DNA from: Marinobacter sp.
GTDB lineage: Bacteria > Pseudomonadota > Gammaproteobacteria > Pseudomonadales > Oleiphilaceae
Reading direction: 5' to 3'
Assembly: GCA_018402255.1 (NCBI GenBank)
Contig: JAGYIS010000004.1
Location: forward strand, 496,001-560,000
DNA: 64,000 nt
Shown here piece by piece: positions 57,168-64,000 of this stretch. A model generated the notes under the pieces. It worked only from the letters and a program-made list of their open reading frames with translations. It did not search any database and was not told the DNA's origin. Within the stretch, counting starts at the first letter, position 1, and each line of letters begins with the position of its first letter. Position numbers and translations under genes: made by a program.

Positions 57168-57903
57168 TGAGGAATTGCTCCGATACAGCCGCCAGATCTT
57201 GATGCCACGGTTTGACATTGCCGGGCAGGAACAGCTCAAGGCCGCTCGTGTGCTGATTCTTGGTTCCGGCGGACTGGGTTGCCCGGTGGCGTTGTACTTG
57301 GGCGCAGCCGGCGCGGGACACCTGACTTTAGTGGATGATGACCAGATCGAACTGGCCAATCTGCAGCGGCAGATAGCGTTCGAGCAAAGCTGGCTGGGGG
57401 ATTCTAAGGCGGAGCGCTTGGCCGAACGGGTGCGGGCTATTAACCCCGAGATTACGGTGAGTGCCGTGAACCGTCGCGTCGGGGCTGATGATCTCAAGCA
57501 GCTGGTGGCAGAGTCCACGTTGGTGCTGGACTGCACCGACAACTTCAACACCCGCTTTGCCCTCAACCGGGCCTCGGTCGCCGCCGGCGTGCCGCTGGTC
57601 TCCGGCGCCGCCATCCGTGGCGAAGGCCAGCTGTCTGTTTACGATCCCCGCCAACCTGAAAGTCCGTGCTATCACTGTTTGTACCCGGAACAGGGCAATG
57701 AAGATCTCACGTGCTCTGAGGCCGGTGTGATCGCGCCTCTGGTCGGTATGATCGGTTCGGCTCAAGCCATGGAAGCCATCAAAGTCATCTCAGGAGTTGG
57801 TAGACCCCTGGTCGGTCGCCTGCTCATTCTGGATGCATGGCAGATGGAATGGCGTGAAATGAAGCTGGCGAAAGATCCCGATTGCCCGGTCTGCGGGGAA
57901 TAA
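57157..57903 (+). CDS. moeB: Molybdopterin-synthase adenylyltransferase MoeB-like
   Basis: MoeB activates MoaD by adenylation in molybdenum cofactor synthesis; the ThiF family is close. The 249-residue protein equals E. coli MoeB in length. It has the nucleotide loop ILGSGGLGCPVALYLGAAG, DLVLDCTDN-like VLDCTDNFNTR, and zinc cysteines CYHC and CPVCGE. ATG 57157 follows GAGAGG; ATGs at 57115 and 57136 are also in frame. It follows prmC with an 11-bp overlap, the same order as prmC-moeB in Pseudomonas. Confidence 0.92.
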   Translation: MLSDEELLRYSRQILMPRFDIAGQEQLKAARVLILGSGGLGCPVALYLGAAGAGHLTLVDDDQIELANLQRQIAFEQSWLGDSKAERLAERVRAINPEITVSAVNRRVGADDLKQLVAESTLVLDCTDNFNTRFALNRASVAAGVPLVSGAAIRGEGQLSVYDPRQPESPCYHCLYPEQGNEDLTCSEAGVIAPLVGMIGSAQAMEAIKVISGVGRPLVGRLLILDAWQMEWREMKLAKDPDCPVCGE

Positions 57904-57954
57904 CTCCAAAGTAGGGCCACCACCAACCCTGTCCGGCCCTGAAACTCCCGAGTC

Positions 57955-59346
57955 TCAGTCTTTAAGAGCCTGAAACCGCGCAATAGCTTCCTTCCGGCTC
58001 TCTTTGAGATCGACAATCGGCCGCGGATAGCCGCCGGGGATAACGCCGCCCTTGGACGGATCGTGAATCCGTTTGTTATCCAGTTTGGCCAGCTCAGGCA
58101 CCCACTGTCGAATAAACTCCCCTTTCGGGTCAAAGCGCTCACTTTGTGTTACCGGATTGAACACCCGAAAATAAGGCGCTGCATCGGTACCGGTTGAGGC
58201 ACTCCACTGCCAGCCGCCATTGTTGGACGCCAGGAAGCCATCCACCAGATTCTGCATGAACCAGGCTTCACCCAACCGCCAGTCGATAAACAGGTTCTTG
58301 GTGAGGAACATGGCGGTAATCATGCGCAGGCGGTTGTGCATCCAGCCCGTGGTTTTCAGTTGGCACATGGCGGCGTCGACAATCGGAATGCCGGTCCGGC
58401 CTTCTTTCCAGGCCTCAAAATGCTCGCTTGGATCGTTCCAGGCCAGTGCCTCAGTCTCTGGCTTGAAGGCCCGGTGCATGCTCACTCGAGGGTAGTGGTA
58501 AAGAATGTTGATGTAAAAATCCCGCCAGGCGATCTCATTAATCCAGGTTTCGATGCCTTCACCCGTGCCACCCGTTTGCCTCGCGGCAATCAGGCACTGG
58601 CGGCCAGACAGCACGCCGTTGGCCAGATAGGGGGACAACTGACTGGTGCCATCCACCGCGGGTAAGTCCCGGTTGTCTTTGTAATCGCGGGCTCGCTGTG
58701 CCAGAAACTGTTCGAGCTGGTTGTGGGCCGCATGCTCACCGGTACTGACCAGAGGCTCTGGTGCGTCCTGAAAGGGAGCGGGCAGGGTGTCCGTCTGTTC
58801 TGGTTGTAGCTCCTCACCCACGGCCGTGGGTGCCGGAAACAGCGTCGGCTGGGTTTCTTCTATCCAGCTGCGCCAGCGTCGGGAGAACGGGGTGAAGACC
58901 GAATAGGGTTCGTTCTGTTGCGTCAGTATCTGGCCGACCGGCGCGACGGTCTGATCCCGGTATTTGTTCACGCCCACGTCCAGTTCTGCAAGACGATCCC
59001 GCACCTGTTTGTCCCGGCGGCGCTCGTTGATGCCATACTCTTCATTGAAATGCAGCTGGCGGACGTTGTGCTCTTGGCAGTGTGCTTCCAATGCGGCAAG
59101 GCTGTCGGTAAAGAATTCTGCATGGATAAAAGACAGGGCGATGCCAAGCTTGGCCAGTTGTTTCGACAGATCGTTAGCGTGTTCCAGTACAAACCGAACT
59201 CTGGCCGCAGACCAGTCATGTTGCTGCCACTGCCCGGGGGTCACGATGAAGCACGCACGCACGGGTTGCTTGCTTTTACAGGCTGCGGTGAGTGCGGGGT
59301 TGTCGGCGATGCGCAGGTCGTTGCGGAACCAGACCAGTTCTGTCAT
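57955..59346 (-). CDS. phrB: Deoxyribodipyrimidine photolyase
   Basis: PhrB repairs cyclobutane pyrimidine dimers using blue light, with FAD and an antenna cofactor. The 463-residue protein has the N-terminal antenna domain (ELVWFRNDLRIADNPAL), and the FAD domain with EIAWRDFYINILYHYPR, GIPIVDAAMCQLKTTGWMHN and RMITAMFLTKNLFIDWR, all photolyase signatures. ATG 59346 is chosen, with AAGG upstream; a GTG four codons before is poorer. It converges with moeB, 51 bp apart. Confidence 0.95.
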   Translation of the reverse strand: MTELVWFRNDLRIADNPALTAACKSKQPVRACFIVTPGQWQQHDWSAARVRFVLEHANDLSKQLAKLGIALSFIHAEFFTDSLAALEAHCQEHNVRQLHFNEEYGINERRRDKQVRDRLAELDVGVNKYRDQTVAPVGQILTQQNEPYSVFTPFSRRWRSWIEETQPTLFPAPTAVGEELQPEQTDTLPAPFQDAPEPLVSTGEHAAHNQLEQFLAQRARDYKDNRDLPAVDGTSQLSPYLANGVLSGRQCLIAARQTGGTGEGIETWINEIAWRDFYINILYHYPRVSMHRAFKPETEALAWNDPSEHFEAWKEGRTGIPIVDAAMCQLKTTGWMHNRLRMITAMFLTKNLFIDWRLGEAWFMQNLVDGFLASNNGGWQWSASTGTDAAPYFRVFNPVTQSERFDPKGEFIRQWVPELAKLDNKRIHDPSKGGVIPGGYPRPIVDLKESRKEAIARFQALKD

Positions 59347-59485
59347 GCGAGTGGTCACCTTGGAGCAGTGGGGATAGTGGTAATTACAGGCGGTAAATCA
59401 TTAGCTTGTATATTCGCTGCAACTACCGGATTGGATTATAGTTAAGCAGTAAAGCCGACTATGAAAAAGGAGTGTTTTCCTCGGC

Positions 59486-60298
59486 ATGACAGAACAAACC
59501 GAAAGCCAGCGCGATGGTGTCTGGGCACACCCTTATCAACTGGCTTCCGGCCAGACTCAAAAGCACCAGTTGGGCCATACCCGGTTGTGGGTGACCTTGT
59601 TGGATCTTGAGTGGCAAGTTCGGGTGCAGAGCACCGCGTTGGGCGTAGATCCCGAGGATTGGTTTGAGACCATCGGTCACACCCTGCCTTCGACAGATCT
59701 TGCGGTGCAGCGTTTTGTGCGCTCCAAAGACAACGGGATTGTTCGCTTTTACCCTGCCATGGCAGGTTTGCCGACCGTCATCAGGCCGTTTCAGCCGTTA
59801 ACCATTCCCGCCGGTGCCCGATGCGTTCTTTATGTGGGTACCGCGCTGTGGATGAAAGTGTGCGTGGGCGACCCGGAAACCGAGCTGGCCGAGTTACCTC
59901 TGGCGCCACCCTCCATGACCTGGTTAGGCCGGAATACCCGAGAGGGGGAGTTGTGCTATGCCTCGTCAACCTTTGGCCGGCTGGCCTTGGAGGCGGTACC
60001 CAAAAGGCCCTGGCGCGCGGTCACTCCGGTAACCATAATCAACGAGCGAGAAAAACCGCTGTTGCTGGAACGGTTCAGCCTGCCCACCCCGCTGTTGTCG
60101 CTGCATCGCAATGAGCGAGGGCAACTATGGACGCCGGGTGTTACTGTGGAATGTGAAACCGACATGAATTCGGCCAGCCTGCACATTGAACATTCAGTGA
60201 TTGCTGAGGCGGGTGTGTGCCAGCTTATTGCGCCCGCCAGGGAAAAGCTGGCCAGGGGCCGAAGGCTGGTCCGTACTTTTGATCACATGTTTGGCTGA
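59486..60298 (+). CDS. Unrecognised 270-aa protein upstream of mscS (DUF432-like)
   Basis: A soluble-looking 270-residue protein, apparently beta-rich, with PFQPLTIPAGARCVLYVGTA and RPWRAVTPVTIINEREKPLL. I think it resembles the DUF432 family seen next to mechanosensitive channel genes, but I cannot confirm this without a search. It has no signal peptide, no membrane span and no clear active site. The mscS start follows 22 bp after its stop, so the two are probably co-expressed. Confidence 0.65.
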   Translation: MTEQTESQRDGVWAHPYQLASGQTQKHQLGHTRLWVTLLDLEWQVRVQSTALGVDPEDWFETIGHTLPSTDLAVQRFVRSKDNGIVRFYPAMAGLPTVIRPFQPLTIPAGARCVLYVGTALWMKVCVGDPETELAELPLAPPSMTWLGRNTREGELCYASSTFGRLALEAVPKRPWRAVTPVTIINEREKPLLLERFSLPTPLLSLHRNERGQLWTPGVTVECETDMNSASLHIEHSVIAEAGVCQLIAPAREKLARGRRLVRTFDHMFG

Positions 60299-60320
60299 CG
60301 GCCACGACAGGAGTGTTTCT

Positions 60321-61208
60321 TTGTTTGATGCGATACAAGCAACAACGATTCAGGTGATCAACGGGATTGCCTGGGGGCAGTGGTTGTCAGCCGGATTTTT
60401 ACTGGTACTGGGTTTGGTTCTGGGCTCGCTGGTAGCCCGCAGTATTGGCCGCATGGTTGAGAAGCGGGTCTCTCGGCATCATCAGGTAATGATCCGCCGG
60501 TTGTTTTTCTATCTGGTGTTTCTGCTGTTTGCCATGGCCGCGCTGCGGGAAGCGGGTTTTTCACTGGAGGTGGTGCTGGGGGCTGCGGGGATTTTGACTG
60601 TCGCTATCGGCTTTGCCTCGCAGACCTCGGCATCCAACATCATCAGCGGTTTGTTTCTGGTCATTGAGAAGCCTTTTGAGATTGGCGATTTCATTGAGGT
60701 GGATGCCACCCTCGGTGAGGTCGTTGCCATTGACCTGTTGAGTGTGAAGCTGAGAACGCCAGACAACCTGTACGTGCGCATACCCAATGAAACCCTGATT
60801 AAAACCCGGGTGGTAAACCGCTCACGCTTTCCGATTCGGCGGGTGGATCTGGCCATTGGCATTGCCTACGCCGAAGACGTCGAACGTGTCAGCGACTTGT
60901 TGCTGGGGCTGGCAACAGACAACGCCGCCTGCCTCGAGGAGCCAAAACCTTTCGTGCTGGTGACGGGGTTTGGCGCATCGTCTGTTGATCTTCAGTTCTC
61001 CTTTTGGGTACCCAAAGATAAATTCTTTGAAGGTCGGGGCAGCATGATGATCGCGGTTAAAAAATTGCTTGATACCCAAGGCATTGAAATACCTTTCCCT
61101 CATACCAGCATCTATGCTGGTAGCCATTCCGAGCCCTTCCGTGTGCAGCTGATGGGCCCGGAAAAACAAAAAGACAAGGATTCTTCGGATGTCGACAGAA
61201 ACGACTGA
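60321..61208 (+). CDS. mscS: MscS-family mechanosensitive channel, TTG start
   Basis: The 295-residue protein is a small-conductance mechanosensitive channel that releases solutes on osmotic down-shock. It has three membrane helices; the third, pore-lining one is rich in Gly/Ala ([20 protein letters not shown]). The MscS beta domain follows with [18 protein letters not shown] and [21 protein letters not shown] [19 protein letters not shown] start at 60321 is inferred: AGGAG lies 7 bp upstream and no ATG or GTG fits. The end overlaps the rimB-like gene by 20 bp. Confidence 0.9.
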   Translation: MFDAIQATTIQVINGIAWGQWLSAGFLLVLGLVLGSLVARSIGRMVEKRVSRHHQVMIRRLFFYLVFLLFAMAALREAGFSLEVVLGAAGILTVAIGFASQTSASNIISGLFLVIEKPFEIGDFIEVDATLGEVVAIDLLSVKLRTPDNLYVRIPNETLIKTRVVNRSRFPIRRVDLAIGIAYAEDVERVSDLLLGLATDNAACLEEPKPFVLVTGFGASSVDLQFSFWVPKDKFFEGRGSMMIAVKKLLDTQGIEIPFPHTSIYAGSHSEPFRVQLMGPEKQKDKDSSDVDRND

Positions 61209-61680
61209 AGTCATCAAAACCACCCCCCCAATCCCGGCTGAGAACAAAACGGCGCTGGGCTGGCGAGAGTGGGTGGCACTGCCGGATCTGGATATTACCC
61301 GCATCAAGGCGAAAGTAGACACCGGGGCGCGTACGTCTTGCCTGCATACCTTTCGGACCGAGCCCTACACCGAAAATGGCGAGCGGCGCGTGAGGTTCTG
61401 GGTACACCCGGTTCAGAATGAACTGCACCACGTGGTCGAGTGTGATGCCAAAGTGCTCGACGAGCGCACGGTATCAGACTCCGGCGGCCACAAGGAATTG
61501 CGGCTGGTGATCGAAACCACTCTGGTGGTGGGGGATCAAAGCTGGCCCATTGAAATGACGTTGACCAACCGGGACTCCATGCGGTTCCGGATGCTATTGG
61601 GGCGGACTGCCATGGCAGGCCGATCCCTGGTATACCCTGAAGCTTCCTACCTGGCCGGTGAACCGGCACTGAGGACTTGA
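61189..61680 (+). CDS. RimB-like retropepsin-fold protease (ATP-dependent zinc protease family)
   Basis: The 163-residue protein belongs to the family named putative ATP-dependent zinc protease (PF05618), a retropepsin-like aspartyl protease fold. The active loop is [11 protein letters not shown] (Asp44), and [20 protein letters not shown] is also conserved. In Pseudomonas the relative RimB trims glutamates added by RimK. Here it directly precedes a rimK-type gene by 2 bp and overlaps mscS by 20 bp. The function is inferred from family and context. Confidence 0.88.
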   Translation: MSTETTEVIKTTPPIPAENKTALGWREWVALPDLDITRIKAKVDTGARTSCLHTFRTEPYTENGERRVRFWVHPVQNELHHVVECDAKVLDERTVSDSGGHKELRLVIETTLVVGDQSWPIEMTLTNRDSMRFRMLLGRTAMAGRSLVYPEASYLAGEPALRT

Positions 61681-61682
61681 AT

Positions 61683-62588
61683 ATGAAAATTGCGGTACTG
61701 TCGCGAAATCGTCACTTGTACTCAACCCGGCGACTGGTTGAGGAAGGCGTTAACCGTGGCCACGAAGTGAAGGTGATCGACGCCCTGCATTGCTCCATGA
61801 ACATCACCTCCGCAAATCCGCTGATTCATTATCACGAGGAAGTGCTCGAGAACTTTGACGTGGTGATTCCGCGTATTGGCGCCTCGGTTACCTTCTACGG
61901 AACTGCGGTATTACGTCAGTTCGAGATGATGGGTGTGTTCCCGCTGAACGAGTCGGTGGCCATCACCCGCTCCCGTGACAAGTTGCGCTCGTTGCAGCTG
62001 CTCGCGCGCAAAGGGGTGGGTATGCCGGTGACCGGTTTTGCCAACAAGCCCGACAACGTGCCAGAGCTGCTGAGAATGGTGGGCGGGGCTCCAGTGGTTA
62101 TCAAATTGCTGCAAGGTACCCAGGGTATCGGCGTGGTGCTGGCAGAAACCCGCAAGGCTGCGGAGAGTGTGATTGAGGCCTTTATGGGCCTGAAAGCTGA
62201 CATTCTGGTGCAGGAATTTATCAAGGAGGCCGGCGGTGCGGATATCCGCTGTTTCGTGATTGGCGATAAGGTGATTGCCGCCATGAAACGACAAGGCGCT
62301 GATGGTGAGTTCCGCTCCAACCTGCATCGGGGCGGAACCGCTTCGCTGGTTCGTATCACGCCGGAAGAGCGACGCACGGCAATTACTGCCGCCAAGGCCA
62401 TGGGCCTGAACGTGGCGGGTGTGGATCTGCTTCGCTCCAGCCGGGGACCTTTGGTGATGGAGGTCAATTCCTCGCCGGGGCTTGAAGGTATCGAGAATGC
62501 CACGGGTAAGAATGTGGCCAGCATGATCATCAACTGGACGGAGAAAAACTACCGGCCCTGGAAAACCAAAACCAGGGGGCAAGGTTGA
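61683..62588 (+). CDS. rimK: RimK-type alpha-L-glutamate ligase
   Basis: RimK is an ATP-grasp ligase that adds glutamates to the C-terminus of ribosomal protein S6 in E. coli and can also make poly-alpha-glutamate. The 301-residue protein begins [20 protein letters not shown], with [20 protein letters not shown], the ATP-grasp lysine segment [14 protein letters not shown], and metal ligands in [17 protein letters not shown] 61683 is used; TTG 6 bp upstream is in frame. It lies in a run with mscS, a rimB-like and an aspartoacylase-like gene. Confidence 0.94.
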   Translation: MKIAVLSRNRHLYSTRRLVEEGVNRGHEVKVIDALHCSMNITSANPLIHYHEEVLENFDVVIPRIGASVTFYGTAVLRQFEMMGVFPLNESVAITRSRDKLRSLQLLARKGVGMPVTGFANKPDNVPELLRMVGGAPVVIKLLQGTQGIGVVLAETRKAAESVIEAFMGLKADILVQEFIKEAGGADIRCFVIGDKVIAAMKRQGADGEFRSNLHRGGTASLVRITPEERRTAITAAKAMGLNVAGVDLLRSSRGPLVMEVNSSPGLEGIENATGKNVASMIINWTEKNYRPWKTKTRGQG

Positions 62589-62593
62589 CGGCA

Positions 62594-63670
62594 ATGTCGA
62601 GAGCATCAAGAGCACCGTTTGAAATTAACGGCGTGCAGATAAAAGCCGGCACCCGAGCGACGGTAGAGGTTCAGGTTGCCAAGCTCTACACGCACACTCC
62701 GCTGCACATACCGGTAGAAGTAGTACACGGCCGCCGGGAAGGTCCGGTGTTGATGGTGTGCGGTGCTATCCATGGCGATGAAATCAATGGTGTCGAGATC
62801 ATTCGTCGGGTATTGAAAAACTCCGCGCTCCGGCATCTGCGCGGCACGCTGGTGGCTGTGCCCATTGTTAATATTTTCGGCTTTGTTCAGCGCACCCGTT
62901 ATCTGCCGGATCGCAGGGATTTGAACCGTTGTTTTCCGGGCTCGGAAACGGGTTCCCTGGGTGGGCGTATCGCCTATTTGTTGCGCACCCTGATCATGGA
63001 AAAGGTGACGCACATCATCGATTTGCACACCGGCGCTGTTCATCGATTCAACCTGCCACAGATTCGGGCTGAGCTGAAGAATCCGGAAACCTCCCGTATG
63101 GCCGATGCGTTTGGCGCGCCGATTATCATCAATGCTGGTCTGCGGGAAGGCAGCCTCCGGGCCTACGCAGACTCCCTCGATATACCGGTGATCACCTTCG
63201 AAGGCGGCGAAGCGCTGCGGTTTGACGATGTGGTGATTGCCAGTGGCGTGAAAGGCATTATCCGGGTCATGCGGGAACTGGAGATGGTGCCTGCGAAAAA
63301 GGGGCCGAAGGCGCCCAAAAAACGCTCTGAGACCGCCGCCAACTCACAATGGGTACGGGCTGAAATCGACGGTATTATGCGCCCGGTCGCCCGGCTGGGG
63401 CAGAAAGTGCGCAAGGGGCAGAAGCTGGCCATGGTGGCAGACCCCTTCGGCGAGACCGAAGTGGCGATTATGTCACCGTGTTCTGGCATCGTTATCTGTG
63501 TCAACAACCTGCCGCTGGTCAACGAGGGCGAGGCGATCTACCACGTGGCCCGGTTTGACGAGCTGGGTGAGGCTGAAAAGGCCATGGACTACTTCAGAAG
63601 CTCCTACGAGAATGAAATGTCTGAAGACGCCGTGGTGCCCGTTCACCCCTGGGACGATCTGCAAAAATAA
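62594..63670 (+). CDS. Aspartoacylase/succinylglutamate desuccinylase family zinc hydrolase
   Basis: This 358-residue M14-like zinc amidohydrolase of the AstE/AspA family removes acyl groups from amino acids or peptides. Zinc ligands are in GAIHGDEING (His60, Glu63) and IIDLHTGA; NRCFPG and TFEGGEALRF are family blocks. The C-terminal beta domain has MRPVARLGQKVRKGQKLAM. ATG 62594 follows AAGG; it starts 5 bp after rimK. No arginine-catabolism genes are nearby, so a link to glutamyl peptides made by RimK is inferred. Confidence 0.88.
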   Translation: MSRASRAPFEINGVQIKAGTRATVEVQVAKLYTHTPLHIPVEVVHGRREGPVLMVCGAIHGDEINGVEIIRRVLKNSALRHLRGTLVAVPIVNIFGFVQRTRYLPDRRDLNRCFPGSETGSLGGRIAYLLRTLIMEKVTHIIDLHTGAVHRFNLPQIRAELKNPETSRMADAFGAPIIINAGLREGSLRAYADSLDIPVITFEGGEALRFDDVVIASGVKGIIRVMRELEMVPAKKGPKAPKKRSETAANSQWVRAEIDGIMRPVARLGQKVRKGQKLAMVADPFGETEVAIMSPCSGIVICVNNLPLVNEGEAIYHVARFDELGEAEKAMDYFRSSYENEMSEDAVVPVHPWDDLQK

Positions 63671-63684
63671 CCGGTGGAGTCATC

Positions 63685-64000
63685 ATGATCTGGCATCAGA
63701 ATACTATCGAGCTGGCCCCGTTGCCCCGGGGCTTTCATCTGGTCACCAATGAAATTCTTGCCCAGGCTCCGGAGCTGACCAACTGCGAAGTTGGTTTGCT
63801 CAACCTTTTCATCCAGCATACCTCCGCCTCCCTGGCGATCAACGAAAACGCCGATCCGGATGTGCGGGGCGATCTGGAACGGCATTTCAGTGTCATGGTG
63901 CCGGAGCATGCGCCCCATTACGAGCACACCCTGGAAGGTCCGGACGACATGCCCGCCCACATCAAAAGTGTGATGATCGGGCCGTCACTGACCATCCCGA
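63685..64000 (+). CDS. yjbQ: YjbQ-family (UPF0047) protein, 3' end beyond the window
   Basis: The open frame from ATG 63685 continues to the window edge without a stop (about 105 residues seen). MIWHQNTIELAPLPRGFHLV, LLNLFIQHTSASLAINENAD and LERHFSVMVPEH match UPF0047/YjbQ, a family linked to thiamine-phosphate-synthase-like activity in E. coli. GGTGGAG precedes the start. It follows the aspartoacylase-like gene at 14 bp and may share its operon. Confidence 0.92.
   Translation, partial: MIWHQNTIELAPLPRGFHLVTNEILAQAPELTNCEVGLLNLFIQHTSASLAINENADPDVRGDLERHFSVMVPEHAPHYEHTLEGPDDMPAHIKSVMIGPSLTIP

Noticed and set aside
1..64000. CRISPR array or rRNA operon
   Set aside because: No regularly spaced repeats with unique spacers and no rRNA-like sequence were seen in the window.

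Overview
The window is a 64 kb chromosomal segment of a Gammaproteobacterium. Gene content and order (proA-nadD-rsfS-rlmH-mrdA-rodA-rlpA-dacA-ybeD-lipB; ispE-tRNA-Gln-prs-rplY-pth-ychF; hemA-prfA-prmC; rpsF-rpsR-rplI-dnaB-alr), an Anr-type FNR regulator, a PPi-type phosphofructokinase, an LCAD-type acyl-CoA dehydrogenase and moderately high GC all suggest a marine, Marinobacter-like organism. The genus is inferred from overall resemblance and is not proven.

Layout. 1-8.7 kb: end of proA, then NAD synthesis, ribosome maturation and a cell-elongation/peptidoglycan operon, ending in ybeD and lipB. 8.7-21.3 kb: a GGDEF diguanylate cyclase, an ABC1/UbiB-family kinase, a YqaA membrane protein, a Cache chemoreceptor, grxC, pfp, mpl-ubiX, an acyl-CoA dehydrogenase and a large unknown lipoprotein. 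21.47-26.51 kb: a 5.0 kb integrative element in the 3' end of a tRNA-Leu(CAG) gene. It is bounded by 23-bp direct repeats and carries a tyrosine integrase, a serine recombinase, a ParB-domain protein bracketed by two 31-bp repeats, and an unrecognised 389-aa protein. 26.8-37.1 kb: rnr-rlmB, the ribosomal/replication cluster rpsF-rpsR-(DUF2232)-rplI-dnaB-alr, and anr. 37.2-46.5 kb: a YlqF GTPase, a Spy/CpxP-like protein, an RND/MMPL exporter, a second chemoreceptor, lipA, a MetY-type sulfhydrylase and a serine beta-lactamase-like hydrolase. 46.5-53.7 kb (minus strand): TPR lipoprotein-lolB-ispE-tRNA-Gln-prs-rplY-pth-ychF-tRNA-Met. 53.9-64 kb: hemA-prfA-prmC-moeB, a photolyase on the opposite strand, then a run of unknown protein-mscS-rimB-like-rimK-aspartoacylase-like-yjbQ.

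How the genes connect. The first block joins envelope growth (PBP2, RodA, PBP5, RlpA) to ribosome quality factors (RsfS, RlmH). lipA and lipB lie about 34 kb apart. The ribosomal protein S6 gene encodes a tail ending in three glutamates, and a rimK-type glutamate ligase with a rimB-type protease lies 31 kb away.

Data quality. Four genes (lipB, the diguanylate cyclase, yqaA, pth) each carry one apparent single-base indel in a short homopolymer, and both reading frames stay well conserved on either side. Two of the four are normally needed for growth, so sequencing or assembly error is the leading explanation. The most novel material is the tRNA-Leu element and its repeat-flanked ParB-like gene.
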